Assembly: GCF_030269515.1 (NCBI RefSeq)
Contig: NZ_BSTM01000005.1
Coordinates: 226,357 to 290,356 of the forward strand
Direction: 5' to 3'
DNA from: Actinomadura sp. NBRC 104412
Lineage (GTDB): Bacteria; Actinomycetota; Actinomycetes; Streptosporangiales; Streptosporangiaceae
DNA length: 64,000 bases
The stretch's first letter is position 1, and every line of letters starts with the position of its first letter. Under the pieces are notes generated by a model that had not been told where the DNA came from, did not search any database, and saw nothing but the letters and a program-made list of their open reading frames with translations. Below, in pieces: positions 9,024 through 17,289 of the stretch. The translations under genes and the position numbers were made by a program.

Positions 9024-9160
9024 CGTGGACCCACCTCCAGATGGCCGCTGACATTGGCCGCCTTGGAAGCGGCCGGATTCCACGACGCGCTTCGGCGCCT
9101 GGGTCTGCGTGTCTGACCCGTCTGGGGGTTGCTTCGGGTTCGGTCGGGGGTGGCGGCTGT
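9024..9160 (+). repeat. Decayed echo of the lhr 3' end, copy 2
   Basis: In frame from 9053 this copy reads LAALEAAGFHDALRRLGLRV followed by TGA, against LAAALEAAGFHPTPRGLRLR-A-stop at the true lhr end. The match includes the stop position and clearly derives from the lhr C-terminus. Together with 8843-8980 it fills most of the 435 bp gap between lhr and the next gene; nothing else is visible there. Confidence 0.72.
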
Positions 9161-9230
9161 CTCGCTGTACGCCCCTTTGCGGCGCTCGCCTGAGCCGGGG
9201 TGGGTCTGCTGCCGGGTTTTCTTTGGGCGG

Positions 9231-9503
9231 TTAGTGGGTTCGGCGTCTCCCTATCACGATGGCGAAGGTCAGGACGGCGTTGACGTAGACCATGGTGCAG
9301 AGGGCGGCCTCTACCGTCATTCCCAGTGCCAACAGGACGACGGCCGGTAGCAGCACCAGGAGCGACGGCAGTATCAGCCCCGGGAAGAGGGGGTGTCGCG
9401 CCACGAACGACGCGCTGCGTCTGCTCTGCACGGCGAGTGCGTATCCCGCGATCACCATGGCCAGGAGCGCGATGAGGAGGAGGACGGCCAGCGGCAGGAT
9501 CAT
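9231..9503 (-). CDS. Small membrane protein beside the Ser/Thr kinase
   Basis: A 90-residue hydrophobic protein with an N-terminal helix (MILPLAVLLLIALLAMVIAG) and a second hydrophobic stretch of about 40 residues that could hold two more helices. Its ATG overlaps the kinase stop in an ATGA, so it is probably translationally coupled. No family is recognised. It may be a partner or accessory membrane subunit of the kinase. Confidence 0.68.
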   Translation of the reverse strand: MILPLAVLLLIALLAMVIAGYALAVQSRRSASFVARHPLFPGLILPSLLVLLPAVVLLALGMTVEAALCTMVYVNAVLTFAIVIGRRRTH

Positions 9504-10612
9504 CGCTCACCCCGCCGCGGAAGGACGTGGACGAGGACCGCGAGCGGGAGGCAGACGAGCAGGAAGAGCCCCTCGACGATGGCGACCTGTCGCAGGTCGT
9601 CCTGGGTCAGCGCGACGTAGACGCCGGTCGCGGCGGCGACCACCACCTGGAGCAGGGTGGCGGCGGCGAAGCGGCCGACGGAGGCCGGTTTCGGGCTTCC
9701 CGGGACGCCGGTCGTGCTCGCGGTTCGTGGCGCCGGGACGGGGGCCGGTGGCAGGGCCGTCGGGGTCGTCCGCGGGACGGGTGGCGGGAAGGGCGGGGCC
9801 GGGGGCTCGTCGCCTAGGAGTTGCCGGAGGATTTCCGCCATCGTGGGGCGGTCGGCGGGGTTCTTTCGCAGGCAGGCGGCGAGCAGGCCGCTCATCGCCG
9901 GGGGCAGGGCCGAGAGGTCGGGGTCGACGTTGAGGACGCGGTGCAGGACGGCCGGGATGCCGTCGGTGCCGAAGATCGGGCTGCCGGTCGCCGCGAACGT
10001 CATCGTGACGGCCCAGGAGAACACGTCCGACGGCGGGCCGATGTCGCCGCCCGACACCTGTTCGGGCGACATGTAGGCGGGGGTGCCGACGATGCCGCTG
10101 GTCATCGTGGTGGCCGAGGTGACGGCCCGCGCGATGCCGAAGTCGATGACGCGCGGGCCGTCCGGGGACAGCAGCACGTTGGACGGCTTGAAGTCGCGGT
10201 GCACGATCCCGGCGCGGTGGATGCCGCGCAGCGCGGCGGCGGTGCCGATCGCGAGCCGTTCCAGGCCGCCGGCGTCGCGCGGCCCGGCGCGGCGGACCAG
10301 GTCGCTCAGCGACTCGCCCTCGACGTACTCGCTGACGATGTACGGGCGGTCGCCGTCGACGTCGGCGGCCAGCACGCGGGCCGTGCAGTACGGCTCGACG
10401 CTGCGCGCGACGGCGCTCTCGCGGAGGAAGAGGCGGCGGGCCCGCTCGTCCCCGGTGAGCCGCGCGTGCAGGACCTTGACCGCCACGCGCTGCCCGTCGG
10501 GGGCCTCGCCGAGGAAGACCGCGCCCTGGCCGCCCTCCCCGAGCAGCCCCAGCAGACGAAACGAACCTATGGCGGAGGGGTCTCCGGCACGCAGCGCCGC
10601 CGTAGTGGTCAC
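9500..10612 (-). CDS. PknB-type membrane Ser/Thr protein kinase
   Basis: 370 residues. The kinase domain covers about residues 15-270, with the glycine loop GEGGQGAVFLG (25-35), VAVK with lysine 46, HRDFKPSN near 138, DFG near 157 and TPAYMSPEQ in the activation region, so it should be catalytically active. A Pro/Ala/Thr-rich linker follows, then two hydrophobic helices near the C-terminus (about 315-335 and 345-365), placing the kinase on the cytoplasmic membrane face. There is no PASTA or other sensor domain. Start is GTG 10612 without a clear Shine-Dalgarno. It overlaps the small membrane gene downstream by four bases and lies about 50 bp from the secA2-like gene upstream. Targets are unknown. 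Confidence 0.9.
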   Translation of the reverse strand: MTTTAALRAGDPSAIGSFRLLGLLGEGGQGAVFLGEAPDGQRVAVKVLHARLTGDERARRLFLRESAVARSVEPYCTARVLAADVDGDRPYIVSEYVEGESLSDLVRRAGPRDAGGLERLAIGTAAALRGIHRAGIVHRDFKPSNVLLSPDGPRVIDFGIARAVTSATTMTSGIVGTPAYMSPEQVSGGDIGPPSDVFSWAVTMTFAATGSPIFGTDGIPAVLHRVLNVDPDLSALPPAMSGLLAACLRKNPADRPTMAEILRQLLGDEPPAPPFPPPVPRTTPTALPPAPVPAPRTASTTGVPGSPKPASVGRFAAATLLQVVVAAATGVYVALTQDDLRQVAIVEGLFLLVCLPLAVLVHVLPRRGER

Positions 10613-10663
10613 GTCGTGATCATAAGGAGGTTCGGAGGGTGCCGGGAGGGCCGTCGGCGACCG

Positions 10664-12931
10664 TTATCGGCGTCGGCTGCGGACCATGGAGATGAGCCCT
10701 CTGAGCGCTCGCTGGTCCAGGCTCCCGAACGGGTTGTCGCTCACCACGTACGTCCAGGTGGACGACGGACGCTTGACCCCTGCGGCGGCCAGGTCGAGGC
10801 CGTCACCGTCCACGGTGAGCGCGGCGAACGCTTCCGCGGCCCGGTCGCGCGCATCGGGGAGGAGCCTCTTGCCCGCCGGTACGGCCTCGCTGTTGAACTC
10901 GATGAGCGGGTCCAAGCCCCGTCCCAGGGAACGCAGGTGGATGCCTTCCCTGAGGTCGGCCAGGTAGGCGAGGTGTTCGGCCCAGCAGCGGTCCATGTGG
11001 AAGAGCAGGAGGCGCCGGGCGGCGTCGGCGACGGCCCGCTCCCCCACCGCAGCGACCAGCTCGGCATGGTGGGACGGGTGCCGCTCGGCCATCAGGGTGT
11101 CCGCGTCGTCGCCGGTCAGGACGCGGTCGCGGGCGGCGAGCAGGTCGCGGCGCTGCAGGTTGATGAGGTGGTGGTAACGCCAGGTGTTGCGGTGGATCTC
11201 CAGGTCCACGCCCTCGGCGACGCGCTGGGCGTGGCCGACGATCCAGTGCGCCCCCTTGCCGTCGATCCGGCCCTCGTCGTCCGGGGACGCGCCGCGCGCC
11301 TTCTCGTCGGGCGCGTACCGGGTGACGAGCTCGTCCTCCAGGCTGGCGAAGAACACCGACCGGCCGGGGTCCCCCTGCCTGCCGGCGCGTCCGCGCAACT
11401 GGTCGTCCAGCCGGCGGCTGTGGTGCCGTCCCGTCCCGATGACGAGCAGCCCCTCGGTGACGCCTTCGCCGAGGCGGATGTCGGTGCCGCGCCCGGCCAT
11501 CTGCGTGGAGACGGTGACCGCGCCGCGCTCGCCGGCCCGCGCGATGATCGCCGCCTCTTCGGCGTCGTTCTTGGCGTTGAGCACGACGCAGTCCACCCCG
11601 GCGCGCCGCAGCCGCTGCGCCAGCCGTTCGGATTCGGCCACGTCGAGGGTCCCGACCAGGACGGGACGCCCGGTGGCGTGCGCGGCCACGATCTCCTCGA
11701 CGATCGCGACGTCCTTGTCGACGGCGGTCGCGTACAGCCGGTCCGGCTCGTCCACCCGCACGCAGGGGCGGTTCGGCGGGATCACGGCGATCTCCAGGCC
11801 GTAGAACTCGCGGAGCTGGCCGGCCACGCCGAGCGCGGTGCCGGTCATCCCGCACCGCACCGGGTACCGGCCGATCAGCTCCTGGACGGTGATCGAGTCG
11901 AGGATCTCCCCTGACGGCGACGCCTCCAGCGCCTCCTTGGCCTCCACCGCCGCCTGGAGCCCGTCCGGCCAGCGCTGGAGCAGCGCGACCCGCCCGCGCG
12001 AGGCGTTGATCAGTTTCACCGCGCCGTCCCGGACGATGTAGTCGACGTCGCGGCGCAGCAGCGTCTCGGCGTGCAGGGCCACGTTCACGGCGGTGAGGGT
12101 GTCCAGGCGTTCGGGCGCGTACAGGTCGATGCCGCCGAGCGCCCGCTCCACCTCGCGCGCGCCCGCCTGGGTGAGCTGGACGTTCCGGGCCTCGTCGTCG
12201 GTGGTGTAGTGCAGCCCGGGACGTAGCCGCCTGACCAGCTCGGCGTATCCGGGGCCCGAGCCGGCGTCGTCGTCGGCGCCGGCCAGCACCAGCGGCACCA
12301 TCGCCTCGTCCACCAGCACCGAGTCGGCCTCGTCGATCAGCGCGACGCCCGGCTCGGGCAGCACCCCGTCGTCGGGGGAGGTGGCGAGCCGGTCGCGCAG
12401 CAGGTCGAACCCGACCTCGCTGACGGGCGCATAGGTGACGTCGGCGCCGTAGGCGGCGCGCCGCTCGTCGGGCGTGGACTCCTGGACGACCCATCCCACG
12501 CTGACGCCCATCAGGGCGTAGAACGGCCCCATCCACTCGGCGTCCCGCCGCGCGAGGTAGTCGTTGACCGACAGGACGTGGACGCGCTTGCCGCGCAGCG
12601 CGTATCCGGCGGCGGCCAAGGCCCCGGACAGGGTCTTGCCCTCACCGGTCGCCATCTCCGCGACCTGCCCGGCCAGCAGCGCGAGGGTCCCCTGCAACTG
12701 GACGTCGTAGGGGCGTTCGCCCAGGGCGCGCCGCGCCGCCTCCCGTGCCGCCGCGCACAGTTCCGCGGGGTCGTCCCGTCCGTCGCGCGCCGCCTGGGCC
12801 AGTTCCGCGTCGGTGAGGCCGCGCATGCGCTCCTCACGCTCGCCCGCCTCCGCGGCCACCGCCGCGTACGGCGCCAGGTCCACGCTTCCTGGACGCTGGA
12901 GCAGCCGGCGCATCCGGTCACGTAAGGCCAC
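10664..12931 (-). CDS. secA2: Accessory preprotein translocase ATPase SecA2-like
   Basis: 755 residues, shorter than housekeeping SecA. It has the SecA nucleotide site ATGEGKTLSGALAAAGYALR near residue 95, VLSVNDYLARRDAEWMGPFY, the DEADS motif, and QMAGRGTDIRLGEG, ending in RSRRR with no C-terminal zinc/SecB-binding motif. That fits the SecA2 class of accessory ATPases, which export a subset of proteins with the SecYEG channel. A second, canonical SecA should exist elsewhere but is not in this window. It is encoded just upstream of the Ser/Thr kinase on the same strand, about 50 bp apart, so co-transcription is plausible. Confidence 0.88.
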   Translation of the reverse strand: MALRDRMRRLLQRPGSVDLAPYAAVAAEAGEREERMRGLTDAELAQAARDGRDDPAELCAAAREAARRALGERPYDVQLQGTLALLAGQVAEMATGEGKTLSGALAAAGYALRGKRVHVLSVNDYLARRDAEWMGPFYALMGVSVGWVVQESTPDERRAAYGADVTYAPVSEVGFDLLRDRLATSPDDGVLPEPGVALIDEADSVLVDEAMVPLVLAGADDDAGSGPGYAELVRRLRPGLHYTTDDEARNVQLTQAGAREVERALGGIDLYAPERLDTLTAVNVALHAETLLRRDVDYIVRDGAVKLINASRGRVALLQRWPDGLQAAVEAKEALEASPSGEILDSITVQELIGRYPVRCGMTGTALGVAGQLREFYGLEIAVIPPNRPCVRVDEPDRLYATAVDKDVAIVEEIVAAHATGRPVLVGTLDVAESERLAQRLRRAGVDCVVLNAKNDAEEAAIIARAGERGAVTVSTQMAGRGTDIRLGEGVTEGLLVIGTGRHHSRRLDDQLRGRAGRQGDPGRSVFFASLEDELVTRYAPDEKARGASPDDEGRIDGKGAHWIVGHAQRVAEGVDLEIHRNTWRYHHLINLQRRDLLAARDRVLTGDDADTLMAERHPSHHAELVAAVGERAVADAARRLLLFHMDRCWAEHLAYLADLREGIHLRSLGRGLDPLIEFNSEAVPAGKRLLPDARDRAAEAFAALTVDGDGLDLAAAGVKRPSSTWTYVVSDNPFGSLDQRALRGLISMVRSRRR

Positions 12932-13168
12932 GCGAGTCTCCCCTGAAAGCCGCCTTGTCCTCGCTCAACGCATCACCGCCGATCAACGGTTCCACCGTTC
13001 CCGCGGGTGCGGACGGGGTCCATCCTGGCACCTCGCGGGATCTCCTCGGCAAATGGTCCGAGTGTGAATTCATCCCTGGGACGGATCCTCTACGTACTCA
13101 ATACTGAGATGATCAGGCCCTATGGGGTTGCGGTGGCGATGGTGCCACCGCGGAACGGGGAAATCACC

Positions 13169-13342
13169 ATGACACCGACCACACGTTGGGCCGCCGCCCA
13201 GCGGCGCAAGCGTCAGGTCATCAACCAGACGGTCATCGACCGTGCACTGCGTGACCCGCGCCGCGTCCACACGGCGCGGAGGTCCGCGGGCGCTCACGCC
13301 GCGTCGCACGCCCCCGCGCGTGCGACCGCCTCGACCACCTGA
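13169..13342 (+). CDS. Small basic hypothetical protein
   Basis: A 57-residue Arg/Ala/Thr-rich protein (MTPTTRWAAAQRRKRQVINQ at the N-terminus). The ATG follows a GGGGAAA ribosome-like site, and a strong stem-loop lies 17 bp after the stop, which supports a real transcript. No family recognised. An imperfect dyad around CTCAATACTGAG sits about 70 bp upstream and could be a regulator site. The 237 bp between secA2 and this start holds no other gene that I can see. It could be spurious. Confidence 0.42.
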   Translation: MTPTTRWAAAQRRKRQVINQTVIDRALRDPRRVHTARRSAGAHAASHAPARATASTT

Positions 13343-13358
13343 CCGCCGACGACGGCAC

Positions 13359-13388
13359 CGGCCCGTGCCGCGGGGGCGGCACGGGCCG
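13359..13388. terminator. Strong GC stem-loop between convergent genes
   Basis: Perfect 13 bp arms (CGGCCCGTGCCGC and its complement) around a GGGG loop. It sits between the stop of the small gene (13342) and the stop of the ROK regulator (13401) and probably ends transcription from both sides. No clear T-run follows. Confidence 0.65.
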
Positions 13389-13400
13389 TTCCGGGGCGTC

Positions 13401-14615
13401 TCAGCGGGTCGAGAAGACCTCGTCACGGGCCTGGATCAGGGCCGCGTGCAGCGCGCCCCGGAGCACCGGGTTGCCCTCCACCTCGGTCACCACGACCTCG
13501 GGACGGGTCGGGCTGGCCAGGCCCACGGCGCGCTCGATGCGCCCGGCCAGCGGGCGGCCGCCGGCCCTGCCGAGCTGGCCCGACAGGACGACCAGTCCGG
13601 GGTCCAGGACGATGTTCACCGAGGTCACTCCGTAGGAGATGCGGTTGGCGAGCTCGTCCAGGAAGGCCCCGCCGCGTTCTTCGTCGGCCGCGGCGGCGCG
13701 GACGCATTCGATGGCGGTGGGCTCGTGCACCCCGTGCGCGTGGGCGAGCTCGCGTACCGCGTCGGCGCCGACCAGCGAGCCGTAACCGCCCGCCAGCGCC
13801 AGGATCCCCCAGGTGCTGGACTCGGTGACGCCTTCCTCGCCCTCCTTGGGGCGGCCGATGCCGCGCGGCAGCGGGGCGCCGGGCACGGGCAGGTAGCCGA
13901 TCTCGCCGGCGCCGCCGGAACGCCCGCGGTGCAGCCGCCCGCCGAGCATGATCGACAGGCCGAGACCGCGGTCGAGCCACATCAGCGCGAAGTCGTCGAC
14001 GCCGCGGGCGGCCCCGTAGGCGCGCTCGGCGACGGCGGCGAGGTTGGCGTCGTTCTCGATCGTGACGGGCCGGCGCAGGTCGGTGCGCAGGGCGGCGAGC
14101 ACGCCCTCGTGCCAGGCGGGCAGGTCGAAGGCGAACTTGACGTCCCCGGTGCGCGGGTCCACCACGCCGGGGCTGCCGATCACGAAGGCGTTCAGCCGTC
14201 CCAGCGCGACCCTGGCCGAGCGGCACGCCTTCACGACGGCGTTGTGGACGAGCTTGACCGGGTCGCCCGCGCCGTTGGGGTCCACGGTGACCTGGGCGAT
14301 GATGCTGCCGGTGATGTCGGCGACGCCGCAGACGACGCCGTCGGGGCCGACCTCCAGCCCGGCGACGTAGGCGCTGGACGGGACGACCCCGTACAGGGCG
14401 GCGTTGGGACCCCGGCCGCCCGCCTGCTCGCCGGCGATCTCCACCAGCCCGCGCTCCTCGAGCCTGGACAGCAGCTGGGACGCGGTGACCTTGGACAGGC
14501 CGGTCAGCTCCCCGATCTGCGCCCGGGTGAGCGGGCCCTGCTCGACCAGCAGGTCAAGCGCCGCGCGGTCGTTCAGCTCGCGCAGCAGCCTGGGTGTTCC
14601 TGGACGTTGGGCCAT
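13401..14615 (-). CDS. ROK-family transcriptional regulator of the sugar uptake cluster
   Basis: 404 residues: N-terminal winged helix-turn-helix (about 15-65, LTRAQIGELTGLSKVTASQL), then a ROK sugar-kinase-like sensor domain with IGSPGVVDP and IENDANLAAVAERAYG. ROK regulators (NagC, XylR, Mlc type) repress sugar genes until a sugar binds. The usual CxCGxxGCxE zinc motif is missing; the place where it is expected reads GIGRPKEGEEGVTESS, so sensing must work without that zinc site. It is divergent from an ABC sugar importer, with a likely operator (AGGAAAGTTTCTT) in the shared promoter region. It probably controls both itself and the transporter. Confidence 0.92.
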   Translation of the reverse strand: MAQRPGTPRLLRELNDRAALDLLVEQGPLTRAQIGELTGLSKVTASQLLSRLEERGLVEIAGEQAGGRGPNAALYGVVPSSAYVAGLEVGPDGVVCGVADITGSIIAQVTVDPNGAGDPVKLVHNAVVKACRSARVALGRLNAFVIGSPGVVDPRTGDVKFAFDLPAWHEGVLAALRTDLRRPVTIENDANLAAVAERAYGAARGVDDFALMWLDRGLGLSIMLGGRLHRGRSGGAGEIGYLPVPGAPLPRGIGRPKEGEEGVTESSTWGILALAGGYGSLVGADAVRELAHAHGVHEPTAIECVRAAAADEERGGAFLDELANRISYGVTSVNIVLDPGLVVLSGQLGRAGGRPLAGRIERAVGLASPTRPEVVVTEVEGNPVLRGALHAALIQARDEVFSTR

Positions 14616-14673
14616 GCTCGCGTTCCTTCAAAGTCTCAATCCGCTAACGGCCGTCGGCGGAATCATTTTATTT

Positions 14674-14686
14674 AGGAAAGTTTCTT
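14674..14686. promoter_or_regulatory. Candidate ROK operator in divergent promoter
   Basis: The near-palindrome AGGAAAGTTTCTT (one mismatch to a perfect AGGAAA-G-TTTCCT dyad) lies in an unusually AT-rich island 59 bp upstream of the ROK gene start and about 215 bp upstream of the binding-protein gene. Short A/T-rich palindromes with TTTC/GAAA arms are typical of ROK regulator sites. Confidence 0.5.
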
Positions 14687-14901
14687 GTTAGTTTACGGCA
14701 AGTGTCCTACCGCCCAGGCGCACGGCAGGGACGCGAGCGTCGCACCGGACCGCGGGCCGGGCTCCCGGGGACGGCGCGAGGACGAAGAGACGGAGCGATC
14801 GGGCCAGCCCATGGTTGGACCCTAAACTGTCCCGTCCCCGACCTCGCACGTCCCTGGGGGTGACCGCGCACCCGGAACCGTGCCGGAAAAGGAGAACCCC
14901 C

Positions 14902-16191
14902 TTGAAGATCGTGAGATTTGCGGCCCTCGGGGCCGCCCTGGCGATCGGCCTCGCCGCCTGCGGAGGCGGCGGCGATGACGACGGCAAGTCCACGGGCGCG
15001 GACCCGGCCAAGATCACCGCATGGTTCATGGGCTCCGCCAACGCGCCGCAGGACAAGGTCCTGGCGCAGGCGAAGGCGGACTTCCAGAAGAAGCACCCCA
15101 AGACCGACGTCCAGGTCGTGTACGTGCCCTGGCCGGACGCGACCAAGAAGCTCCAGGACGCGCTCAACACCGGGCAGGGCCCCGACGTCGTGGAGATCGG
15201 CAACGACCAGGCGGTCACCTGGGCCGCGCAGGACGCCCTCGCCGACATCACCGAGCGGTTCAAGGGCTGGGACGAGGGCAAGGACGTGGTCTCCGGTTCC
15301 CTGGAGCTGGGACAGGTCGACGGGAAGACCTACGCGGTGCCGTGGTACGCGGGCGTCCGGGTGGTGTGGTACCGCAAGGACCTGTTCGCCAAGCACAAGG
15401 TGACGCCGCCCAAGACCTGGGACGAGCTGAAGGCCGCGGCCAGGAAGGTGCAGGACGGGGAGGGCGGCAAGGTCAGCGGGATCGCCGCGCCCAGCGACTT
15501 CACCAACGGCTTCGCCAGCTTCCTGTGGGGCGCCGGGGGCGACATCGCCGCGCAGGAGGGCGGCAAGTGGGTCGCCAAGCTGGACACCCCGCAGTCCAAG
15601 CAGGCCATCGCGTTCTACACCGGCCTGGTCAAGGACGGCGTCGCGCCCAAGAAGTACATCGGCGTGAACGAGCTGGCGGGCCCGCAGCGCGACTTCGCCA
15701 ACGGCAAGCTCGCGATGTACATCGACGGCGCCTGGACGCTGCCGCAGATCGAGGAGATCAACAAGAGGTACACCCCGCAGATGGGCGCGTTCACGATCCC
15801 GACCCCGACCGGGCAGGTCGGCCCGGCGTTCGCGGGCGGCTCGCACCTGGCGGTCTGGAAGGACACCAAGAACGCCGCCGTCGCCTTCGACTACCTGACC
15901 TCGGTGACGAGCAAGAAGAACGCCAAGGCGTTCGCGGACGGGCTGAAGTTCTTCCCGCAGTTCAACGACCTGCTGCGGACCGGCGGGTACGCCGACGACC
16001 CGATCCAGGGCCCGGCGGCGGTGCAGATGGGCAACGTCAAGGGCGCGCCCAAGACGCCGAACTGGACCGAGGCGGACCAGAACAAGAAGATCATCCCCAC
16101 CATGCTCAAGGAGATCATGAACGGGACGCCGCTGGACACGGCGGTGGCCAAGGCCAACAAGGACCTGGCCGACACGCTCAACCAGAGCTGA
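14902..16191 (+). CDS. ABC sugar transporter substrate-binding lipoprotein
   Basis: 429 residues, an extracellular solute-binding protein of the SBP_bac_1 class. The signal peptide KIVRFAALGAALAIGLAAC ends in a lipobox with cysteine 20, followed by a Gly/Asp linker. The mature part has ADFQKKHPKTDVQVVYVPW and FANGKLAMYIDGAWTLPQI, as in oligosaccharide binders. Start is TTG 14902, chosen for the AAAAGGAGAA ribosome site and because the signal peptide begins there. It is the first gene of an operon with two permeases and a GH3 hexosaminidase. There is no ATPase gene; a shared MsiK-type ATPase elsewhere is likely. Ligand is inferred as an N-acetyl sugar. Confidence 0.92.
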   Translation: MKIVRFAALGAALAIGLAACGGGGDDDGKSTGADPAKITAWFMGSANAPQDKVLAQAKADFQKKHPKTDVQVVYVPWPDATKKLQDALNTGQGPDVVEIGNDQAVTWAAQDALADITERFKGWDEGKDVVSGSLELGQVDGKTYAVPWYAGVRVVWYRKDLFAKHKVTPPKTWDELKAAARKVQDGEGGKVSGIAAPSDFTNGFASFLWGAGGDIAAQEGGKWVAKLDTPQSKQAIAFYTGLVKDGVAPKKYIGVNELAGPQRDFANGKLAMYIDGAWTLPQIEEINKRYTPQMGAFTIPTPTGQVGPAFAGGSHLAVWKDTKNAAVAFDYLTSVTSKKNAKAFADGLKFFPQFNDLLRTGGYADDPIQGPAAVQMGNVKGAPKTPNWTEADQNKKIIPTMLKEIMNGTPLDTAVAKANKDLADTLNQS

Positions 16192-16211
16192 CGGGTCCCG
16201 TCCCGGAACGA

Positions 16212-16249
16212 GCGCCGGGCTCCGCGGCCACTCCCCCGGAGCCCGGCGC
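16212..16249 (+). terminator. Intercistronic stem-loop after the binding-protein gene
   Basis: Perfect 13 bp arms (GCGCCGGGCTCCG and its complement) separated by 12 bases, 20 bp after the binding-protein stop and 45 bp before the first permease. Such hairpins often protect or partly end the message so that the binding protein is made in excess over the permeases. There is no T-run, so read-through is expected. Confidence 0.65.
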
Positions 16250-16293
16250 CGCCCCACCCGCCGTACCCCCGATCACCTGAGGATGGGCCGCCG

Positions 16294-17289
16294 ATGGCGC
16301 AGACCGTTCAGGTGCCGGACCGTGCTCAGGACCGGATCGCCGCCGATCCGGAGCGCGGGCACCGTCACCGCCCCCGTACCGGACGCCGCGTGCCGGTTGG
16401 GCCGTACCTGCTGATCGCGCCCGCGCTGGCGCTGATCGGGGTGCTGATCCTGTACCCGATCGGCCAGCTCTTCTGGATGTCGTTCCACAAGATCGGCTCG
16501 CGCGAGGCACGCGGGGCCGCCCCCGCCGAAAACGTCGGCCTGGAGAACTTCCGCACGATCCTCGGCGACCCGTTCTTCTACCGGGTGCTGGTCAACACGG
16601 TGGTGTCGGCCGCCGTGATGGTGCTGGCCACGCTCGTGCTGGGGACGCTGGTGGGGCTGCTGCTGAACCGGCTCGGCCGCAGGATGTCGCTGCTGGTGTC
16701 GTCCGGCGCGATGCTGGCCTGGGCCACCCCGGGCATCTCGGCGGCGATCGTCTACAAGTGGCTGTTCACGCCGGGCGGCGGCATCGTCCCGTGGTTCCTG
16801 GACGCGCTGCCGGACTGGCTGGCGGGCGGCGGCTGGGACGACTACAACTGGTTCGGCAGCCGCGGCACCACCTACTTCGTGCTGGTGCTGTGCGTGGTGT
16901 GGCAGTCGTTCCCGTTCATCGCGGTCGCGGTGCTGGCGGGGCTGAAGAGCATCCCCGACGAACTGTTCGAGGCGGCGCGCTGCGACGGCGCCGGGCCGCT
17001 GCGGACCTTCCGGGAGATCACCTTCCCGCTGCTGAAGCCGGTGCTCCTGGTGCTCACCGTGCTGTCGATCATCTGGGACTTCAAGGTGTTCGCGCAGCTG
17101 TACTTCCTGTCGGGCGGCACCGCCAACCGGGACTCGTTCAACCTCGCGATGTACGCCTACTCGTCCGCGGTGGCCTTCCCCGCCAAGTACGGCCTGGGCG
17201 GGGCGATCGCGCTGATCCTGACGGTGATCCTGCTCGTCTTCACCGGTTTCTACGTACGCGTGATGGTCAGGCAGGGGGAGACCTCATGA
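16294..17289 (+). CDS. ABC sugar transporter permease, MalF type
   Basis: 331 residues with a cytoplasmic N-terminus and about six membrane helices. The EAA loop that contacts the ATPase is EAARCDGAGPLRTFREITFP, starting near residue 228. The ATG lies about 100 bp after the binding-protein stop. The last bases overlap the next permease in an ATGA. It forms the membrane channel with the MalG-type partner. Confidence 0.94.
   Translation: MAQTVQVPDRAQDRIAADPERGHRHRPRTGRRVPVGPYLLIAPALALIGVLILYPIGQLFWMSFHKIGSREARGAAPAENVGLENFRTILGDPFFYRVLVNTVVSAAVMVLATLVLGTLVGLLLNRLGRRMSLLVSSGAMLAWATPGISAAIVYKWLFTPGGGIVPWFLDALPDWLAGGGWDDYNWFGSRGTTYFVLVLCVVWQSFPFIAVAVLAGLKSIPDELFEAARCDGAGPLRTFREITFPLLKPVLLVLTVLSIIWDFKVFAQLYFLSGGTANRDSFNLAMYAYSSAVAFPAKYGLGGAIALILTVILLVFTGFYVRVMVRQGETS

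Noticed and set aside
13070-13426. Minus-strand 118-codon frame overlapping the small plus-strand gene
   Set aside because: It covers the strong hairpin and the ROK gene end and shows no family features.
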